A program made the position numbers and the translations under genes. Positions 30,191-38,963 of a stretch of 64,000 nt of DNA are shown here, one piece after another; position 1 is the stretch's first letter, and the number at the start of each line of letters is the position of its first letter. This DNA comes from Colwellia ponticola. GTDB taxonomy: Bacteria; Pseudomonadota; Gammaproteobacteria; Enterobacterales; Alteromonadaceae. The stretch is taken from positions 1 through 64,000 of the forward strand of contig NZ_SZVP01000001.1 of the NCBI RefSeq assembly GCF_005885605.1. The letters run 5' to 3'. The notes under the pieces were generated by a model that was not told the origin of the DNA, did not search any database, and was given only the letters and a program-made list of their open reading frames with translations.

Positions 30191-30218
30191 ATTATACGCT
30201 TCTGGTATAATTTTACAA
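30191..30218 (-). promoter_or_regulatory. sigma-70 promoter of the rpsP operon
   Basis: Minus-strand -35 TTGTAA (30213-30218) and perfect -10 TATAAT (30191-30196) with a 16 bp spacer lie about 80 bases before rpsP. A GC-rich discriminator (ACGCGAGC) follows the -10, as in other stringently controlled ribosomal promoters. Confidence 0.7.
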
Positions 30219-30365
30219 GCTTAGTTTCGCTATTGAGTGAAGAGTATTATGAAGGGAATGTCGATGATGGTGCTGATAGCCATTGCATAAACGGCACTAT
30301 ATTATACTCGTTCACTTTAGTCGTATTAATTGACAACCTTCACTTACCAACAACATCGGTTAATA

Positions 30366-30387
30366 AAAAGGCCGCAAAGCGACCTTT
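30366..30387 (-). terminator. ffh terminator
   Basis: AAAGGCCGC-AAA-GCGACCTTT forms a stem with one G-U pair; on the minus strand TTTTTATT follows. It lies 54 bases past the ffh stop. Confidence 0.75.
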
Positions 30388-30440
30388 AATTTAGTGTCAA
30401 ACGAGAGTAAAAGTGATAATGAGGTGACTAGAGTTAAAGT

Positions 30441-31814
30441 CTAACGACCGAACATACCACCGCCACCTGGTGGCATCATGCCTTGCATACCTCGCATCAT
30501 TTTTTTCATGCCACCTTTACCTGACATTTTTTTCATCATTTTTTGCATCTGAGCGAATTGTTTAAGAAGTTTATTAACATCTTGAATTTTTGTACCTGAG
30601 CCAGCAGCAATACGACGTTTACGTGAACCTTTAATAATATCAGGACGTTCTCGTTCACCAGGCGTCATAGAGTTAATAATAGCTTCCATTTGCACGGTAA
30701 TTTTATCATCCATCTGATCTTTAATTTTATCAGACATATTACCCATGCCAGGGAGCTTATCCATCATACCCATCATGCCGCCCATATTTTTCATTTGGAC
30801 AAGCTGGTCACGAAAATCTTCTAAGCTAAAACCTTTACCACTTTTTACTTTTTTGGCGAGTTTTTCAGCTTGCTTTCTATCAACTTTCTGTTCAATTTTT
30901 TCAACCAGTGACAGTACATCCCCCATACCTAAAATACGTGAGGCGATACGGTCTGGGTGGAAAGGCTCAAGTGCTTCAATTTTTTCACCAACCCCCATAA
31001 ACTTAATCGGTTTACCGGTAATATGACGAATTGACAACGCTGCACCGCCACGTGCATCACCATCGGTTTTCGTTAAGATAATACCGGTTAATGGTAGTGC
31101 ATCATTGAAAGCTTTAGCGGTATTAGCCGCATCTTGCCCGGTCATGGCATCAACAGTAAACAGTGTTTCTATAGGATTGATAGCCGCATGAAGCTGTTGA
31201 ATTTCGCCCATCATATTTTCATCAATATGTAAGCGCCCAGCGGTATCGACAATTACCACATCAAAAAAGTTTTTCTTGGCGTGATCAATGGCAGCATTGG
31301 CAATATCAATAGGCTTTTGTGAAATATCACTAGGGAAAAAGCCAACATTAATTTCTTGTGCTAAGGTTTCTAGCTGCTTAATAGCCGCTGGGCGATAAAC
31401 ATCGGCACTAACTACTAATACCTTTTTCTTTTCACGTTCTGTTAAAAATTTGGCTAATTTAGCTACTGAGGTAGTTTTACCCGCACCTTGTAAACCGGCC
31501 ATTAAAACGATGGCTGGTGGCGCTGCTCTTAAATCAAGAGCTTCGTTAACATCACCCATAGCCGCTTCAAGTTCTTTTTGTACTATTTTTACAAAAACTT
31601 GCCCCGGCGTAAGACTTTTAGAAACATCGGTGCCAACGGCGCGTTCTTTTACTTTAGCAACAAATTCACGAATAACGGGTAAAGCAACATCGGCTTCAAG
31701 TAATGCCATACGCACTTCACGTAAGGTATCTTTTATATTGTCTTCAGTTAAGCGGCCACGGCCACTAATATTTTTAAGCGTTTTACTTAAGCGATCGGAA
31801 AGATTGTCAAACAT
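30441..31814 (-). CDS. ffh: signal recognition particle protein Ffh (SRP54)
   Basis: Ffh binds 4.5S RNA and signal sequences and delivers nascent membrane proteins to FtsY. The 457-residue protein has an N domain, the NG GTPase domain with GLQGAGKTT (near residue 108), DTAGRLHID and TKTDGDARGG, and a methionine-rich M domain ending in QGMMPPGGGG. Its place upstream of the rpsP operon on the same strand is standard. It is divergent from the permease at 32046. Confidence 0.97.
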   Translation of the reverse strand: MFDNLSDRLSKTLKNISGRGRLTEDNIKDTLREVRMALLEADVALPVIREFVAKVKERAVGTDVSKSLTPGQVFVKIVQKELEAAMGDVNEALDLRAAPPAIVLMAGLQGAGKTTSVAKLAKFLTEREKKKVLVVSADVYRPAAIKQLETLAQEINVGFFPSDISQKPIDIANAAIDHAKKNFFDVVIVDTAGRLHIDENMMGEIQQLHAAINPIETLFTVDAMTGQDAANTAKAFNDALPLTGIILTKTDGDARGGAALSIRHITGKPIKFMGVGEKIEALEPFHPDRIASRILGMGDVLSLVEKIEQKVDRKQAEKLAKKVKSGKGFSLEDFRDQLVQMKNMGGMMGMMDKLPGMGNMSDKIKDQMDDKITVQMEAIINSMTPGERERPDIIKGSRKRRIAAGSGTKIQDVNKLLKQFAQMQKMMKKMSGKGGMKKMMRGMQGMMPPGGGGMFGR

Positions 31815-32045
31815 GGAATACTCTAACAGCGAAATATTGATAAGGTTAATGCTGCTATTATACCCAAATATCGCTAAGATGCGACTGTAGATAATTTAAC
31901 TATGAAGTAATTGACATAAAATAACTTAGGGAAGCATAAGTTATAGTGCTGTGGGGAAGGTTGGCGTGATATAATATTGCTAATTTTTAACCTCATGCGT
32001 TAGATCCACTAACGCTAATAAATAATCGATTCAATATAGGTATTT

Positions 32046-33206
32046 ATGGAACAGCTAACCGCCTTAGCGACAAATTTTCTAGACTTAAGTGCCGAAGCAA
32101 GCCCTTGGTTACTATTAGGCTTAGTCATTGCAGGGTTAATGAAAGCTTGGGTACCTAGTAAAGTATTAAGTAAACACTTGGGGCAAGGAAAGTTGGCTAT
32201 TGTAAAAGCCGCATTAATTGGTGCTCCATTACCGCTATGTTCATGTGGCGTTATTCCCGTTGCCACAGAGTTAAGACGAAGCGGTGCTTCAGCGTCTGCT
32301 ACCTCTTCTTTTTTAGTAGCAACCCCGGAAACAGGCATTGATTCAGTATCGGTTTCTTACGCCTTGCTTGGCCCTGTTTTTGCTATTTATCGCCCTATTG
32401 CCGCTATTATGTCTGCCATTATTACCGGGTTATTAGTCTCAGGTATTAAAAACGAAGATATAAAATCTTCTCCCCCCGATAAAAACACGACTAAGGGTTG
32501 CGCTAAAACCAATAGCCAAGACAGTGTCAAAAAAACCGAACAGGTCGGTTGTTGTAGTAGTAAAAAAGTTGAGATAGTTGAAGAGGTGATTGTAAAGCCT
32601 GAATCTACAGCATCGTGTTGCGCTAGTAAAAATAAGACAGCTGCGGTAACAAAAAATCAGTTTCTAGCTAAAACTAAGCAAGGTATTTATTATGCGTCAA
32701 CCACATTGATTGACGATATTATCACTTGGCTCTTCATCGGATTAGTTTTCGCATCACTCGTTCGAACATTTTTACCTGAAGAATTGTTGTTAAGTTATGG
32801 TAGTGGCTTACCGGCTATGTTGTTAATGGTATTAATCTCTATCCCTATGTATATTTGCGCAACCGCTTCAACACCGATTGCCGCAGGGTTTATTATGGCG
32901 GGGTTATCGCCAGGTACTGCCTTGGTATTTATGATGGCAGGACCTGCTACCAATATTTCAACACTGGGCGTTATTCGTAATGAAATGGGTAACGCGATAT
33001 TAATTAGGTATTTACTTGGTGTAGCATTGTGCGCCATCGGTTTTGCGCTGTTACTTGATTTTGCCCTTAACTTTTATGACATTAATATTAGCGAACAAAT
33101 GCAACATAGTCATGAGCTCTTACCTAAGTGGTTTGGTTTAAGCTGTGCCGGTTTAATTGCTTTTCTAGCGATTAAACCAGTGAGAAAGTTGTTAATAAGA
33201 GCTTAA
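32046..33206 (+). CDS. SO_0444-like permease, probable Cu/Zn efflux (DUF318 family)
   Basis: This inner-membrane permease of the YraQ/DUF318 type has 386 residues and about eight hydrophobic segments in two blocks. The conserved CSCGVIP motif is at residues 65-71, with a second copy-like region PMYICATASTPIAAGF. The cytoplasmic linker between the blocks is hydrophilic and has clustered cysteines (VGCCSSKK, ASCCASK), which suits metal handling. Related Shewanella proteins are annotated as copper/zinc exporters; the metal here is not shown. No metal-responsive regulator gene sits next to it. Confidence 0.8.
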   Translation: MEQLTALATNFLDLSAEASPWLLLGLVIAGLMKAWVPSKVLSKHLGQGKLAIVKAALIGAPLPLCSCGVIPVATELRRSGASASATSSFLVATPETGIDSVSVSYALLGPVFAIYRPIAAIMSAIITGLLVSGIKNEDIKSSPPDKNTTKGCAKTNSQDSVKKTEQVGCCSSKKVEIVEEVIVKPESTASCCASKNKTAAVTKNQFLAKTKQGIYYASTTLIDDIITWLFIGLVFASLVRTFLPEELLLSYGSGLPAMLLMVLISIPMYICATASTPIAAGFIMAGLSPGTALVFMMAGPATNISTLGVIRNEMGNAILIRYLLGVALCAIGFALLLDFALNFYDINISEQMQHSHELLPKWFGLSCAGLIAFLAIKPVRKLLIRA

Positions 33207-33325
33207 TTTAATGGTTAACGTTATGGTAAATTTAAGTAAATTACGATTCATCACATGGCGCTGAAGATTTTATCTGATAGAATAATTTTTTACGCGTATT
33301 TCAAGTTGTTTTTAGGGGTTTTGAA

Positions 33326-34123
33326 GTGGATTTTTTGGTTATAGGTTCAAGTTTAGCATTTATGCTTTATATGCTTGCTACATTAGCAATAGTGACGCGC
33401 TTATTTCACCCTAAAGGGCCTAATATAACCCTAGTATTAAGTTTAGCGGTCTCTGCTATTGTAATACACGCTTTTAATGATGCTTTATTGTCTTTTTCTC
33501 AAAACGTCATTAATTTCAATTTACCCAATGTAATCTCACTAGTGAGTTTACTCATAACGATAGTAGTCACCTTAGTGGCCTTGAAATTTAAAGTTAACTT
33601 ATTGCTACCAGTTGTGTATGGTTTTACCGGTTTATGGCAGTTAGTGGTTATTTTTTTACCGCCAATCGATTCAATTCCTTTGGTGGTTGAGAAGATATTC
33701 TTACTCAGCCATATTAGTTTTGCGTTAGTGGCTTACTGCGTGCTTATCATTGCAACTTTATTTGCTTTTCAAGTCACTTATATTAACTTTAAACTCAAAA
33801 GTAAAAACTTAACCGCGGTGGCTCATTTACCGCCGTTAATGCAGGTTGAAAAACAGCTTTTTACCATATTAACTGCTGGTACAGCCATTTTATTGGTGAG
33901 TGAACTAATTGGTTTTATCTTTTTAGATGGTTTTTTAGCAAAAGAAAGTGCTCATAAAACTATATTATCATTAGTATCTCTCGCCATTTATAGCCTTATT
34001 CTGTGGGGTCACTTTGAAAAAGGTTGGCGCGGACACCGAGTATTAGTTTTAATGGTAACCGCCAGTAGTTTACTAACGCTTGCCTACTTTGGTAGTCGAT
34101 TCGTTAAAGAATTTATTTTATAA
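33326..34123 (+). CDS. ypjD: inner-membrane protein YpjD (CcsA/HemX-like)
   Basis: This integral membrane protein of the cytochrome c assembly (CcsA/ResC) fold has 265 residues, with about eight membrane helices and little soluble sequence. The haem-handling WWD loop of true CcsA proteins is not evident, so its biochemical role is unknown. The start is GTG with AGGGG nine bases before it. Location between ffh and corB/yfjD is the conserved order in Gammaproteobacteria, where it is named ypjD. Confidence 0.85.
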   Translation: MDFLVIGSSLAFMLYMLATLAIVTRLFHPKGPNITLVLSLAVSAIVIHAFNDALLSFSQNVINFNLPNVISLVSLLITIVVTLVALKFKVNLLLPVVYGFTGLWQLVVIFLPPIDSIPLVVEKIFLLSHISFALVAYCVLIIATLFAFQVTYINFKLKSKNLTAVAHLPPLMQVEKQLFTILTAGTAILLVSELIGFIFLDGFLAKESAHKTILSLVSLAIYSLILWGHFEKGWRGHRVLVLMVTASSLLTLAYFGSRFVKEFIL

Positions 34124-34205
34124 ATCTCAGTCATTGTTTACTAGTGCGCCTATACGTTAGCCGTACTAGTAAATTATTTTAAACGCTAAACAGGGAACCC
34201 CCTTC

Positions 34206-35492
34206 TTGGACAGTATATCCACCGAATTACTCTTTACTATTCTCGGTATTTTAATTCTTATTTCAGCCTATTTCTCAGGCTCTGAAACTGGCATGATGTC
34301 ATTAAATAGATACCGTTTACGTCATCTTGAAAAACAAAGCCATAAAGGTGCTAAGCGGGTTAGCAAGCTACTTGATCGCCCTGACCGACTTATTGGTTTA
34401 ATTCTTATTGGTAATAACCTGGTTAATATTGCCGCCTCTGCTATTGCAACCGTTATTGGTTTACGCTTATTTGGTGACATGGGTATTTTAATTGCCACCG
34501 TAGCACTAACACTCATTATTCTTATATTTGCCGAGGTTACCCCTAAAACATTGGCGGCCTTGTACCCTGAAAAAATAGCCTTTCCTAGCTCTATTGTGTT
34601 AACAATATTATTAAAGATACTGTTTCCATTAGTCGTAGTCGTTAACTGGATAACTAATGGCATACTAATGCTTTTAGGTATTAATTCAGAACAAAGAGAG
34701 CAACACAGTCTTAGCAGTGAAGAATTACGAACCGTGGTAAATGAGTCTGGGGCTTTATTGCATGAGCGTGATCAAGACATGCTCGTGAGTATATTAGACT
34801 TAGAGAAAGTGGTTGTTGAAGACATTATGATCCCACGAAATGATTTAGTTGGGATAGATGTCAATGATGATTGGAAAACAATACAAAAACAACTGACACA
34901 AGCAAACCATACCCGGGTATTACTTTATCGCGATAATATCGATGATGTGGTTGGTTATATTCATGCTCGTGATGCATTAAAACTTTCGTCTAAAAATCAA
35001 TTCTCCAAAGCAACATTACTAAGAGCTGTACGTGAGTTGTATTTTATTCCTGAAGGAACACCATTAAATATTCAGCTATTGAAGTTTCAACACGCTAAAG
35101 AGCGCTTAGGTCTAGTTGTTGATGAGTACGGTGATATTCAAGGTTTAGTTACCTTAGAGGACATTCTAGAAGAGATTGTCGGCGACTTTACTACCACCAT
35201 GACACCAACGACCAGTGATGAAGTAAGTTTACAGCCTGATGGCAGCTATTTAGTCGATGGTAGTGCCAGTATTCGTGATATTAATAAGGAAATGTCATGG
35301 CAGTTGCCCACAGACGGCCCCAAAACCCTCAACGGCTTGATTATTGAGTATTTAGAAGAGATACCTGAAAGTAATATTAGCGTGCGTATATCGGGCTACC
35401 CTGTCGAAATCATTGACGTAGCAGACAATAAAATAAAAACGGTTCGGGTGATGCCTGAGCATTTTATTGATGAAAACGCCGATGAAGCATAA
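34206..35492 (+). CDS. corB: CNNM/CorB-type membrane protein (HlyC/CorC family)
   Basis: The 428-residue protein has an N-terminal DUF21/CNNM membrane domain (AYFSGSETGMMSLNRYRL, about 1-180), a tandem CBS pair (EDIMIPRNDLVGIDV and LGLVVDEYGDIQGLVTLEDILEEIVGD) and a C-terminal CorC/HlyC domain. The family is linked to magnesium and cobalt tolerance or export. The start appears to be TTG with AGGGA upstream. It follows ypjD by 82 bases and probably shares its transcript. E. coli calls it yfjD. Confidence 0.9.
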   Translation: MDSISTELLFTILGILILISAYFSGSETGMMSLNRYRLRHLEKQSHKGAKRVSKLLDRPDRLIGLILIGNNLVNIAASAIATVIGLRLFGDMGILIATVALTLIILIFAEVTPKTLAALYPEKIAFPSSIVLTILLKILFPLVVVVNWITNGILMLLGINSEQREQHSLSSEELRTVVNESGALLHERDQDMLVSILDLEKVVVEDIMIPRNDLVGIDVNDDWKTIQKQLTQANHTRVLLYRDNIDDVVGYIHARDALKLSSKNQFSKATLLRAVRELYFIPEGTPLNIQLLKFQHAKERLGLVVDEYGDIQGLVTLEDILEEIVGDFTTTMTPTTSDEVSLQPDGSYLVDGSASIRDINKEMSWQLPTDGPKTLNGLIIEYLEEIPESNISVRISGYPVEIIDVADNKIKTVRVMPEHFIDENADEA

Positions 35493-35521
35493 TTAAGCAA
35501 CAACAAAAGTTAATCACAAAG

Positions 35522-35581
35522 TTATCCACAGAATGAGGTTTCAGCACACCTGATTCAGCTTTCCACAATTTCTGTGGATAA
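35522..35581. promoter_or_regulatory. inverted pair of perfect DnaA boxes
   Basis: TTATCCACA at 35522-35530 and its reverse complement at 35573-35581 are both perfect DnaA boxes and lie in a longer 13-base inverted repeat. A relaxed site (CTTTCCACA, 35559-35567) lies between them. The 325-base region after corB is AT-rich and gene-free. There is no dnaA, gidA or parAB next to it, so it is more likely a DnaA titration or regulatory site than an origin. Confidence 0.6.
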
Positions 35582-35817
35582 CAATAGCTAACCCTATCAG
35601 CAGCAGCATTTTACTATTTCAACAATTATTTACTAAAAATTGCGACTTTATTTTCTAGTTTTTTTGTTAAAAGACTAGCTTTTCTTGTAGCAGTTATCAC
35701 AGCTAGCCTTAACGATTTTTCATGATAAAAATATTTTTTTGGCAAGCTTTATACTGCTGTAGCATTATTAAACACACAAATGACGTGGTGAAATATTAGC
35801 AATTAACATTGTACTGA

Positions 35818-36438
35818 TTAACCAAAAAACAACCGCCACAACCAACCATGATCTAACTCTTTTTCACAGCTCTTTAACTGACTACTGTAGCGTCTAGCGC
35901 GATTATCTACTTTTCTAGACACTTTCATTAACCAAGGTTTTCGTTTATAGCTTTTATGCTTAAAGCCGCCCCAACCTTCATGATAATTTAAATATTGGTT
36001 GTAGGCATCCCACTTTGATACACCATTAATTTTTTGGGTTTTAAAAATAAACCACCCCATAAAATCTATAGCATCATCAAAATCATCACGATCAGCTCCA
36101 GAGTTATTTGTTTCTCTGATGTAGTCTTTCCAGGTCATAGTTTTTGCCTGTGAATAACCATAAGCACTACTTACCCTACCCCAAGGAATAAAACCAAGCA
36201 GATAATACCTAGGTGGGATTGCATCATGACGAAAAGAACTTTCTTGATACATCATACTCATGGGGACATGAATAGGTACGCCCCAACGTTCACGCATATC
36301 TTTAGCGGCAAAATACCAATCACGATGTTCGCGAAAGATTTCACATATATTTTCAGGGTTTTTCGGGGGAGGAGTCGCGCAGCTAGAAAGTAATAAAACA
36401 CTCGCGGAGGTTAGTAGGAAAGTTTTACGTAGAGACAT
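35818..36438 (-). CDS. lytic transglycosylase-type lipoprotein (SLT domain)
   Basis: This is a predicted outer-membrane or periplasmic peptidoglycan-cleaving lipoprotein. From the ATG at 36438 it is 206 residues. A signal with lipobox LSSC is followed by a proline-rich linker, then a goose-lysozyme-like SLT fold with the catalytic glutamate in MMYQESSFRHDA and the later motifs SSAYGYSQAKTMTW and YLNYHEGWGGF. It is a single gene with large gene-free flanks. A TTG start two codons upstream is possible. Confidence 0.85.
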   Translation of the reverse strand: MSLRKTFLLTSASVLLLSSCATPPPKNPENICEIFREHRDWYFAAKDMRERWGVPIHVPMSMMYQESSFRHDAIPPRYYLLGFIPWGRVSSAYGYSQAKTMTWKDYIRETNNSGADRDDFDDAIDFMGWFIFKTQKINGVSKWDAYNQYLNYHEGWGGFKHKSYKRKPWLMKVSRKVDNRARRYSSQLKSCEKELDHGWLWRLFFG

Positions 36439-36666
36439 ACACAATTAACGGTTAGTACAATATGTTATTATCATGCCAGAAATTACTAATTAATGGCAGT
36501 TTTTGCTGAGTAAATTACTCGCTTTACTAAAAATATTGTCTTGTCTTTGTAGGTATAAAAATAAAACTAAAATTAATTTGAACTAAAGCAAACAACAGCA
36601 CTCTTACTTAATAGTTATGTTGTTCCCTTAGTTGTTTCTTTAGTAATATCCCTTAGCGATGTTTAC

Positions 36667-36693
36667 GCCTGCTACTTTAGCAGGCTTTTTTTT
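36667..36693 (+). terminator. plus-strand intrinsic terminator without an upstream gene (1 of 3)
   Basis: GCCTGCTA-CTT-TAGCAGGC has an 8-bp stem followed by eight T on the plus strand. The nearest plus-strand gene, corB, ends 1.2 kb upstream and a minus-strand gene intervenes. It probably ends an unannotated small RNA that starts within 36445-36666. Confidence 0.8.
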
Positions 36694-36834
36694 ACCTAAA
36701 AATTATAGTAAAACGCAGAAGGTGTTTTTTGGCACTTTACAAGTTAATCGCTTGATAATATTAATGTGTCACATAACGGTAATACTACTTTGCTATGGTT
36801 ATTATGTTTTTCATTATTGTGCTTTAACTTTATA

Positions 36835-36860
36835 CACCTTCTTTTAGAAGGTGTTTTTTT
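36835..36860 (+). terminator. plus-strand intrinsic terminator without an upstream gene (2 of 3)
   Basis: CACCTTC-TTTTA-GAAGGTG forms a 7-bp stem followed by seven T. It is 142 bases after the first terminator. The element AGAAGGTGTTTTTT also occurs at about 36717-36730 without its partner arm. Confidence 0.75.
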
Positions 36861-37086
36861 ATGAATTTTTTTTATGAATATTATTACGAATATTGGGAAA
36901 AAGTACTAGATGGTCGCTAAACATTGCTACTTAACAATAAAAATTCAAATACGGTATCAAAATATTACTCATGACATTAATTTAAAAAAATAATGAACTT
37001 ACTGCTAATAGTGCGGTCTTATTTATTGAAACATTCTTTCCCTGGATTGCTTCATTTGATTTAAGTTTTGTTTACTTAAATAAGCA

Positions 37087-37113
37087 GCGCGTCTATTTGA
37101 CGCGCTTTTTTTT
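37087..37113 (+). terminator. plus-strand intrinsic terminator without an upstream gene (3 of 3)
   Basis: GCGCGTC-TATTT-GACGCGC is a GC-rich 7-bp stem followed by eight T, so it is directed to the plus strand. On the minus strand no U-run follows it, so it is not a good gshA terminator. It is 226 bases after the second. Confidence 0.85.
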
Positions 37114-37172
37114 GAGTGTTTTCCGTGAGTTATTAGCTAAAACTTTCTTTAGTGGAGTCTTTCGTGGGTAAG

Positions 37173-38762
37173 TTATTTAAAATAGTCAGATAAAAAATCA
37201 TCAAAGCTTAATACATCAGCCGCTTCAATATCTGCTTGCGCTTGATGAGAAGCAGGCACACTTTCATCAAAGAAAGCCTTATCATAAAATTGATAGTCTC
37301 GACTTTGAGCTGCTTGCTGATATTCACTGGCTTTAGCTAACGCATATGCCGATAAGGATTGCTCTTTAACAATAGCGACTATCTGCGCTGAAGGCGTTAA
37401 ACTAGCATCATTAACTTTAGCCTGCTCACGTACAATAGCTTCGCTATATTTTGTAGTTTGATACGCTTTATCTAATAACTGTGCAACTTGATCCATCTGC
37501 TCAAATAATTCATTACCCCAGCTAACCACTGATTTAAGCTTAACATCACCATTACAGTTAGCGTCATTGAGTAATAACTCAGGATCTCGACCTCGTAATA
37601 CCACTTGCTTCATATTTTCTTCATGCAATTTTTGGCGAGTACAATCAAACTCTTTATTATCAACAAATGCACAATACGTTAAGAAAATATCAAGAAAGTA
37701 TACTTGCTCAATAGTAATACCCGTATCTGAAAAAGGATTAACATCAAGCGCTCTTACTTCAATATACTCAACACCACGTGCTCTTAATGCAGCTGAAGGT
37801 TTTTCGCCTGCTTTAGCAACGCGTTTAGGTCGTATAGGCGCATACAATTCGTTTTCAATCTGTAATACGTTATCGTTAAGTTGCTGATACTTACCGTCGA
37901 CTTTTATGCCAATTTTCGCAAACTCTTTCGATTTAAGTTTAATAGCATCCTGAACACCATCAACATAGTCGTTCAAATTGTTATAACAAATTGGCAGTGA
38001 TGATTGCTCGGAGCTAGTATAACCTAAGTCACTCATACGTAATGAGGTAGCATGCTCAAGATAAAGGGCACCAAAAGGTGACTTTTTAAAAGGTAATTGA
38101 TGCTTTTTACCTTGTAAAAAAGAACCACACAACGCAGGGGAGCTGCCGTATAAATACGGAATTAACCAACAAAAACGTTTATAGTTTCTTAAAATTGAAA
38201 AGTAACGCTCCGAGATAAAATCATCAAGTGATGATAACTTTTCACCTGATGATTGGTGTAGCTTTTGCTGTACTTGCCAAAAGTCTTGTGAAAATGAAAA
38301 ATTGAAATGGATACCTGCGATCACTTGCATCATAGAACCATAACGATTCTTCAACCCTTGGCGATAAACAGTCTTCATTTTGCCTATATTAGAGTGACCA
38401 AATTGCGCTAATGGTATTTTATCCGCATCATTAACAAAACAAGGCATGCTCATTGGCCACAACAATTCACCTTCAATATGATCAAAGGTATATTTTTGTA
38501 TATCTTGCAGTTGACTAATAGCTTGCTCAGGTGAATCACTAACCGGCGTAATAAACTCAAGTAACGTTTCTGAATAGTCAGTTGTTATTTGTCCGTGTGT
38601 AAGCGCTGAGCCAAGTTGATAATAATGCCCGTGTTCTGATAGCTTCCCCTCAGGCAATATACGTAATGTTTCTCGCTCTATACCGCGTCCAATACCAGCA
38701 AGTGCCGCTAAGTTTTCACTTTGGCTAAAGGCGCCAATATAATCAGTTAATGAAAGTGTCAA
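37173..38762 (-). CDS. gshA: glutamate-cysteine ligase
   Basis: GshA carries out the ATP-dependent first step of glutathione synthesis. The protein matches the proteobacterial GshA type along its length: GRGIERETLRI, GSALTHGQITTDYSETLLEFITPV, WPMSMPCF, GLKNRYGSMMQVIAGIHFNFS and VEYIEVRALDVNPFSDTGI. I favour a TTG start at 38762 (529 residues), with AGGA 8 bases upstream; another TTG at 38777 is in frame. It is a single-gene unit. Confidence 0.95.
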   Translation of the reverse strand: MTLSLTDYIGAFSQSENLAALAGIGRGIERETLRILPEGKLSEHGHYYQLGSALTHGQITTDYSETLLEFITPVSDSPEQAISQLQDIQKYTFDHIEGELLWPMSMPCFVNDADKIPLAQFGHSNIGKMKTVYRQGLKNRYGSMMQVIAGIHFNFSFSQDFWQVQQKLHQSSGEKLSSLDDFISERYFSILRNYKRFCWLIPYLYGSSPALCGSFLQGKKHQLPFKKSPFGALYLEHATSLRMSDLGYTSSEQSSLPICYNNLNDYVDGVQDAIKLKSKEFAKIGIKVDGKYQQLNDNVLQIENELYAPIRPKRVAKAGEKPSAALRARGVEYIEVRALDVNPFSDTGITIEQVYFLDIFLTYCAFVDNKEFDCTRQKLHEENMKQVVLRGRDPELLLNDANCNGDVKLKSVVSWGNELFEQMDQVAQLLDKAYQTTKYSEAIVREQAKVNDASLTPSAQIVAIVKEQSLSAYALAKASEYQQAAQSRDYQFYDKAFFDESVPASHQAQADIEAADVLSFDDFLSDYFK

Positions 38763-38963
38763 ATTAATTCCTATCAATACTGCATAAAGCTAAAAGTAAC
38801 ATTATCAGTATGTAGCGGGTAAAAAGGTATCAAGAAATACCCCTGAGTATACCTATAAGTTAATACCTATAGATAAGGGGCTTTTCATGGTTTTCAATGC
38901 ATTGTAATATAAATTGCACTTTATTTATTGTGTACTGTAAAATTATACTTCATCAATTGAGTA

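Noticed and set aside
31450-31890. 146-codon plus-strand frame opposite ffh
   Set aside because: Antisense shadow of a well-conserved gene with no independent support.
35522-35581. Chromosomal origin of replication
   Set aside because: Two inverted DnaA boxes are too few, and none of the usual origin genes (dnaA, dnaN, gidA/mnmG, parAB) is nearby.
36659-36847. 62-codon plus-strand frame in the terminator cluster
   Set aside because: It spans two terminator hairpins, so transcripts would end within it; it is better explained as non-coding.
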